Source of the DNA: Winogradskyella undariae
GTDB lineage: Bacteria; Bacteroidota; Bacteroidia; Flavobacteriales; Flavobacteriaceae
NCBI RefSeq assembly: GCF_013285155.1
Contig: NZ_JABTEL010000017.1
Coordinates: 1-55,111, forward strand
Direction of reading: 5' to 3'
DNA: 55,111 nt
Part shown: in pieces, positions 50,900-55,111 of the stretch
Numbering within the stretch: the first letter of the stretch is position 1
Layout: every line of letters begins with the position of its first letter
Notes under the pieces: generated by a model
Databases searched by the model: none
What the model was told of the DNA's origin: nothing
Seen by the model: the letters and a program-made list of their open reading frames with translations, nothing else
Translations under genes and position numbers: made by a program

Positions 50900-52696
50900 T
50901 TACTCTTTATACATTTTATCAATAAGTTCTTTGTGTTTTTTCTGAATTACTTTCCTTTTTAATTTTAAGGTGGCTGTAATTTCCCCTGCTTCTATACTAA
51001 ATTCTTTAGGAAGTAAAGTGAATTTTTTGATTTTTTCAAATTTAGAAAATTCTTTTTGAAGCTCTTCAAATCGTTTTTCAAAAAGGTTTATAATCTGGCT
51101 ATTTGCAATTAAATCTTCAATATCTTTAAAACTAATTTTGTGCTCTAAAGCGTATTTTTTTAAATTTTCAAAACTAGGCACAGCCAATGCTGTAACATAT
51201 TTTTGTTGATCTCCAATAACAGCAATTTGCTCAATAAATGAATCCGTAATTAAAGCATTTTCTAATTTTTGAGGTGCAATATATTTTCCACCAGAAGTTT
51301 TCATTAAATCCTTTATTCTATCTGTAATTATTAGGTTTCCTTTAGAGTCAATTTTACCTGCATCTCCGGTTTTAAACCAACCATTTTCAAAAACTTCAGC
51401 AGTAGCTTCTGGTTTTTTATAATAGCCTTTCATTACGCCAGGTCCTTTTATTAAAATCTCATTGTTGTTTCCAATTTTAATTTCAGTTCCTTCAATAGGT
51501 TTTCCTGCAGAATTAAATTCAAAATGTGTATCTCCAAAAAGTGTAGCCGTTGCTGTGGTTTCTGTTAATCCATATCCACATTTAATATTTAATCCGAAAG
51601 AGTGGAAAAAAGACACCATATCTGCAGCTAAAGGAGCGCCACCACAAGGCATAAATTTTATACGACCACCAAATACATCACGTAATTTGCTTAATACTAA
51701 TTTATCAGCAATTTTATATTTTAATTTTAAAACTGCTGGTACTTTTTTCTCTAGTCGTTTATGCTTGTTGTAGTAATTATTACCAACACCTAAAGCCCAA
51801 CTAGCTAGTTTCATTTTAGTAGGTGATGCTTCTTTTCTTTTATCTTGTATTGCTGAAAATATTTTTTCAAATATTCGAGGAACTGTACACATTACAGTTG
51901 GCTTAACTTCTTTTATAACATCAACAATTTTTTTAGGGTCTTGATTAAAGTACACTTCAATACCTTTTTTCAGACAAAAGAATACCCAGCTGCGTTCGTA
52001 TATATGACTTAATGGTAAGAAACTTAGTGACGCATCTTTTTCAGTAAGAGTTAGTTCATAATCATGTGCAGCCAAAGAGCCCCCAAAATTATTGTAATCT
52101 AGCATTACACCTTTGGGTTCGCCTGTCGTTCCTGAAGTGTAAATAATACTTGCTATATCTTCTAAATCACATTCGTAATATCGCTTTTGAAGTTCTGTTT
52201 CAATTTGTTCTGTCGGCTCAAATGCTACAAAATCTTCTAAATAAATAGAATTATTTTTTGGTTGTAGCTTTATCGTTTTTGTTAAAGCTACAATTAATTT
52301 TAAACAACTAGTAGTTTCTAGAAGTTCGTAAGCTTTATCATATTCATTTTGATCACCAACAAAAAGCAGACTTACATTAGCATCATTTATTACATATTCT
52401 GCTTCTTTTTTAGAGTTAGTAGCGTAAATAGGAATAGTTACAGCTCTAACACGCATAATAGCAATATCTGCAATAATCCAATTTGGCATGTTTTCAGAAA
52501 ATATAGCAATGTTTTGCTGTACAGATATACCATAATTTATGAGGGCTTTAGAGAGTATTTCTATTTTAGATTCAAAATCTAACCATGAAATTCCTTCCCA
52601 TGTATTAAGCTTATTATTTTTATAATAGACTGCATTTTTATTTTTGTAATGCTGACTATTTTCTTTTATTTCTTCTATTAAGTGTTTATACTCCAT
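50900..52696 (-). CDS. Long-chain fatty-acid-CoA ligase (AMP-forming)
   Basis: A protein of 598 residues, typical of the FadD15/long-chain acyl-CoA synthetase group. The phosphate loop is IIYTSGTTGEPKGVM (about 182-196). Then come SFLPLSHIYERSW, the linker block GYGLTETTATAT, KGPGVMKGYYKKPEATAEVF and GWFKTGDAGKID, and the C-terminal KTSGGKYIAPQKLEN with the adenylating Lys region TATLKLKRKVI. It activates fatty acids with ATP and CoA, at the inner face of the membrane. It is divergent from the dehydrogenase at 53097, a single gene with its own terminator. Confidence 0.93.
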   Translation of the reverse strand: MEYKHLIEEIKENSQHYKNKNAVYYKNNKLNTWEGISWLDFESKIEILSKALINYGISVQQNIAIFSENMPNWIIADIAIMRVRAVTIPIYATNSKKEAEYVINDANVSLLFVGDQNEYDKAYELLETTSCLKLIVALTKTIKLQPKNNSIYLEDFVAFEPTEQIETELQKRYYECDLEDIASIIYTSGTTGEPKGVMLDYNNFGGSLAAHDYELTLTEKDASLSFLPLSHIYERSWVFFCLKKGIEVYFNQDPKKIVDVIKEVKPTVMCTVPRIFEKIFSAIQDKRKEASPTKMKLASWALGVGNNYYNKHKRLEKKVPAVLKLKYKIADKLVLSKLRDVFGGRIKFMPCGGAPLAADMVSFFHSFGLNIKCGYGLTETTATATLFGDTHFEFNSAGKPIEGTEIKIGNNNEILIKGPGVMKGYYKKPEATAEVFENGWFKTGDAGKIDSKGNLIITDRIKDLMKTSGGKYIAPQKLENALITDSFIEQIAVIGDQQKYVTALAVPSFENLKKYALEHKISFKDIEDLIANSQIINLFEKRFEELQKEFSKFEKIKKFTLLPKEFSIEAGEITATLKLKRKVIQKKHKELIDKMYKE

Positions 52697-53030
52697 TACG
52701 CAGTTATTAGTTCTTAATTAATAAAGGGCTTTGCCTAAATCAATGCTTACAAAGTTACGAATAATTGTATTCTTATTTATTGAATTAAAGTTTTTGATGT
52801 GACTAGATTATTAATTTATGATTTTTTTATATGAAAAACTGTAAATCTTATGAATATTTTATGAACACTAAATTTTAGTGAAGAAATTAACTAGATGGAT
52901 AAACTAATGAGATAATTATTTTATGTTTAAAAAAATGTAGTAATTTATTTGTAATTTTGTTTTGTTAAAGTCTGTTTCTTAGTGCTTTATTCTATTTTAA
53001 ATTGTGAAATTAAAAGGAGTACTTTTAAAT
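52697..53030. other. Divergent promoter region
   Basis: About 330 bp of AT-rich sequence between the divergent ligase and dehydrogenase genes. No reading frame and no strong dyad. It holds the ligase promoter (not located) and leads into the dehydrogenase promoter at 53034. Confidence 0.5.
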
Positions 53031-53033
53031 GGT

Positions 53034-53063
53034 TTTGTATCTGCTTAGAGATGCATATCTTTG
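53034..53063 (+). promoter_or_regulatory. Bacteroidota-type promoter for the dehydrogenase gene
   Basis: TTTG (53034-53037), 18 bases, then TATCTTTG (53056-53063). This fits the -33 TTTG / -7 TAnnTTTG consensus of Bacteroidota. It lies 34 bp before the start codon at 53097. Confidence 0.7.
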
Positions 53064-53096
53064 CATTAAGAATTATAATTTAAAATTAAATTAAAA

Positions 53097-53978
53097 ATGA
53101 ACAAACCCACTATCGGATTTATAGGACTTGGCCTTATGGGAGGTAACATGGTTGAAAACCTTCAAAAAAGAGGTTTTAAGCTAACAGTAATGGATCTTAA
53201 TAAAGATGAAGTAGCAAAAGTTATCGCTCGTGGTAATGCTACTGAAGCCGCTACACCAAAAGAATTAGCTGAAAAAAGCGATATCATAATGTTCTGTCTT
53301 ACCACTTCTGCTGTTGTAGAGAAGATTGTTTACGGAGAAGAAGGTATCTTAGCGGGTATTAAAAAAGATGCTGTTTTGATTGATTTTGGAACATCTATTC
53401 CTGCATCGACTAAAAAAATTGGTAAAGATCTTGCTGAAAAAGGTGCTGGTATGATTGATGCTCCATTAGGACGTACTCCTGCCCATGCAAAAGACGGATT
53501 GCTTAACATTATGGCTGCCGGTGATAAAGATACTTTTGCAAAAGTTAAACCTGTTTTAGACGAACAAGGTGAAAACGTATTTTATTTAGGAGCTCTTGGT
53601 GCGGGTCATACAACTAAGCTTATTAATAACTTTATGGGAATGACAACTGTAGTTGCCATGTCTCAGGCTTTTGCTGCAGCTAAATTAGCAGGTGTAGATA
53701 CGCAACAATTATTTGATATTATGTCTGCTGGTCCATCTAACTCTCCATTTATGAAATTCTGTAAGCATTACGCTGTAGATAACGTAAGTGATTTAGGGTT
53801 CTCTATTAATAACGCGAATAAAGATCTTGGATATTTTGTTCAAATGATGAATGATCTAGGAACAACATCTGCGATTGCAGAGGCAACATCTTCTAACCTT
53901 AATGCTGCTGTAGCTGCAGATATGGGTAATGGAAATGTTCCTGAAATATTTGATTATTTCTTGAAATTAGAAAAATAA
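53097..53978 (+). CDS. NAD(P)-dependent beta-hydroxyacid dehydrogenase (HIBADH/GLYR family)
   Basis: A protein of 293 residues. The dinucleotide site GFIGLGLMGGNMVENL (7-22), substrate-site DAPLGRTPAHAKDGLLNIMAAG (121-142) and catalytic Lys174 in GAGHTTKLINNFM are the family marks (3-hydroxyisobutyrate dehydrogenase, tartronate semialdehyde reductase, glyoxylate reductase). The residue after the second strand is Asp (VMDLNK), which suggests NAD as cofactor. The substrate is not fixed by the sequence. Even codon use and a clean promoter suggest good expression. Confidence 0.9.
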   Translation: MNKPTIGFIGLGLMGGNMVENLQKRGFKLTVMDLNKDEVAKVIARGNATEAATPKELAEKSDIIMFCLTTSAVVEKIVYGEEGILAGIKKDAVLIDFGTSIPASTKKIGKDLAEKGAGMIDAPLGRTPAHAKDGLLNIMAAGDKDTFAKVKPVLDEQGENVFYLGALGAGHTTKLINNFMGMTTVVAMSQAFAAAKLAGVDTQQLFDIMSAGPSNSPFMKFCKHYAVDNVSDLGFSINNANKDLGYFVQMMNDLGTTSAIAEATSSNLNAAVAADMGNGNVPEIFDYFLKLEK

Positions 53979-54293
53979 TATTTTTTGGTTAAATTTTATT
54001 TTTAACCTTATAAAATATATCTAGTCAATATGGTTACAGATTAAAATAGATTTATACTATTTTATTTTGTAGCCATATTTTTCATATAAAAAAGGATATA
54101 CTCTCTCAATTTTACGGTCGTTAAGTACAGATATAAAATAATGGTAATTATATAGAGATTAAAGATATAATAGAGTAGTGGGAGTTTCTTTTTTAATGTG
54201 AATACACATACTTTGTAGAAGAAGGGAACTATTAAAGTCAGACATCTTTAGGGATAAGTTAAAATGCTAATTAACTTTTAATTCTATTAAAAA
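53979..54293. other. Intergenic stretch between convergent genes
   Basis: About 315 bp, AT-rich. No reading frame with support, and no clear terminator for the dehydrogenase gene. The two hairpins further right (54294-54385) are the only structures. Confidence 0.5.
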
Positions 54294-54346
54294 ACATCTA
54301 TGATTTAATTTTCTTGTAAAGAGAATGAAAATCAAATTATAGATGT
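54294..54346. terminator. Long hairpin between the convergent genes
   Basis: Arms 54294-54313 and 54327-54346 pair 18 of 20 with a 13-base loop (ends ACATCTA / TAGATGT). It may stop transcription from either side. The stem lacks GC and a long T run, so its strength as a terminator is uncertain. Confidence 0.5.
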
Positions 54347-54355
54347 TTATTATTT

Positions 54356-54385
54356 GTTTTCTTTGATTAAGAGATCAAAGAAAAC
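54356..54385 (-). terminator. Second hairpin, 3' side of the cupin gene
   Basis: GTTTTCTTTGAT (54356-54367) and ATCAAAGAAAAC (54374-54385) are perfect reverse complements with a six-base loop. It lies 38 bp past the cupin stop on the minus strand. Confidence 0.6.
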
Positions 54386-54423
54386 TGTTTTAGCTCATTG
54401 TAATAAGCTATTAGATATTATTC

Positions 54424-54798
54424 TTAGTCTTTATCACTAAAGTAAGAAGGTCCATCACCAGTTAAGAAATCTTCTCTTACAGGACTAAATGTATCAATTA
54501 GTTGTCCTTCTTCTAAACAAACTGCACTATGCAATAAATTAGGCTCAATATATACACCATCTCCAGCTTCTACAATTTGTTTTACGCCGTCAATTTCGAA
54601 TTCAAATTTACCTGAAACACAATAAGTAGCCTGAGTATGAAAATGTTGATGTGGTGCACCTAATGCGCCTTTATCAAATTTTACGCTTACCATCATAATT
54701 TGGTTATCGTAACCTAAGAATTTTCTTGATACTCCTCCTCCAAGAACTTCCCATTCCATGTCTTTTGTGATGATGTATTTGTCGCTAAGTCTTTTCAT
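54424..54798 (-). CDS. Cupin domain protein
   Basis: A protein of 124 residues from the ATG at 54798 (MKRLSDKYIITKDMEWEVLGGG); an upstream in-frame ATG would add a hydrophobic AT-rich stretch and is less likely. Cupin motif 1 is GAPHQHFHTQATYCVSGKFE with His50, His52 and His54; the usual motif Glu is replaced by Gln56. Motif 2 is GDGVYIEPNLLHSA with His90. This short single-domain type often resembles the bacterial 'DUF861-like' or KdgF-type cupins, which act on uronates. No carbohydrate operon is adjacent, so the role is open. Confidence 0.85.
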   Translation of the reverse strand: MKRLSDKYIITKDMEWEVLGGGVSRKFLGYDNQIMMVSVKFDKGALGAPHQHFHTQATYCVSGKFEFEIDGVKQIVEAGDGVYIEPNLLHSAVCLEEGQLIDTFSPVREDFLTGDGPSYFSDKD

Positions 54799-54905
54799 TT
54801 GTTTATTATTTAGTTTAATTATTTGTATAAAAAATATTATAAGCAAGATAATTAATTTCTAATGATTAGGAAAGTAAGAATTGGAAATTTTATGACTGTA
54901 TTATA

Positions 54906-55111
54906 CTGAAATAGGTTGACTCTTTTTTAGTTAATATTTTTAGATTCAAAAGATTTTTTTAGCCGTTTAGCAGGCGAAAAAATAGTTTGAAATGGGTCTG
55001 TTTTTAAATCGTAAGTTTAGGTGGATTTACTATGTTTTTTCGCCAGTGTTCATTTTTTGTTTTCATAAGTGACTCTAATTAATGGTTTAATTTTTAGTCA
55101 ACCTATTTCAG
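54906..55111. mobile_element. MITE-like element with 16-bp perfect terminal inverted repeats
   Basis: CTGAAATAGGTTGACT (54906-54921) is the exact reverse complement of 55096-55111, the last 16 bases of the window. The 206-bp interior has no complete transposase. On the minus strand a short frame starts MKTKNEHWRKNIVNPPKLTI and stops; shifting by one base, it would continue KTDPFQTIFSPAKRLKKSF. Arms and size fit a non-autonomous derivative of an insertion sequence. A target-site duplication cannot be checked, because the right flank is outside the window. Confidence 0.6.

Overview
The window looks like chromosome from a flavobacterium (Bacteroidota, family Flavobacteriaceae, probably marine). 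The base composition is strongly AT-rich. Some promoters fit the Bacteroidota TTTG / TAnnTTTG pattern (for example before the gene at 53097). The gene content is typical of the family: a TamB-like giant, a CAL67264-type small membrane protein, a PG_1098-like methyltransferase, and a MoxR-DUF58-DUF4129-DUF4350 operon. Genus and species cannot be fixed from the sequence alone.

Region 1 (1 to about 7.6 kb) is an accessory region. It begins inside the last codons of one IS110-family transposase and carries a second, broken IS110 element (about 4.2-5.48 kb). Around these sit isolated genes: a SieB-like membrane protein, an extra methionine aminopeptidase, an alpha/beta hydrolase whose Tat leader is now out of frame, a MerR regulator, and an HxlR regulator divergent from a flavodoxin-fold oxidoreductase. 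A direct repeat of about 330 bp (906-1230 and 6494-6824) brackets 5.3 kb of it. Gene boundaries carry attC-like palindromes or half-sites. The region stops at three tRNA genes (Arg-Pro-Ser, minus strand), with the 3' end of tRNA-Arg facing it.

Region 2 (7.6-30.4 kb) is core genome. A minus-strand group covers RNA modification and envelope functions (SAM methyltransferase, AI-2E family permease, TrmH, DUF4159 protein, RsmE, parvulin, TsaD). Divergent from it are TamB, pfkA-gapA, a BadF-type sugar kinase and methylglyoxal synthase. Then follow two tandem secreted paralogues of unknown function, a biotin-dependent carboxyltransferase, an FMN reductase, the translation ATPase EttA and an MBL-fold lipoprotein.

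Region 3 (30.5-39.8 kb, plus strand) is a run of co-oriented genes I could not assign to a known system: a coiled-coil protein, a helical protein, an AAA+ ATPase, NudK, a 413-residue protein and two membrane proteins. It converges on region 4 (39.9-46.5 kb, minus strand), the DUF58 / MoxR / DUF4350 / DUF4129 / membrane protein / SpoIIM-like operon with a divergent RDD gene. Each of these two clusters is interrupted by a small S23-type four-helix-bundle gene, and each of those genes is bracketed by its own inverted repeat. Two unrelated clusters interrupted in the same way suggests a small mobile unit; this is the observation I rate highest.

Region 5 (46.5 kb to end) holds a TRIC/UPF0126 channel, a small HTH-like protein, a GH30 glycosidase lipoprotein, a long-chain acyl-CoA ligase, a beta-hydroxyacid dehydrogenase and a cupin. 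It ends with a 206-bp MITE-like element with perfect 16-bp terminal inverted repeats, whose last base is the last base of the window.
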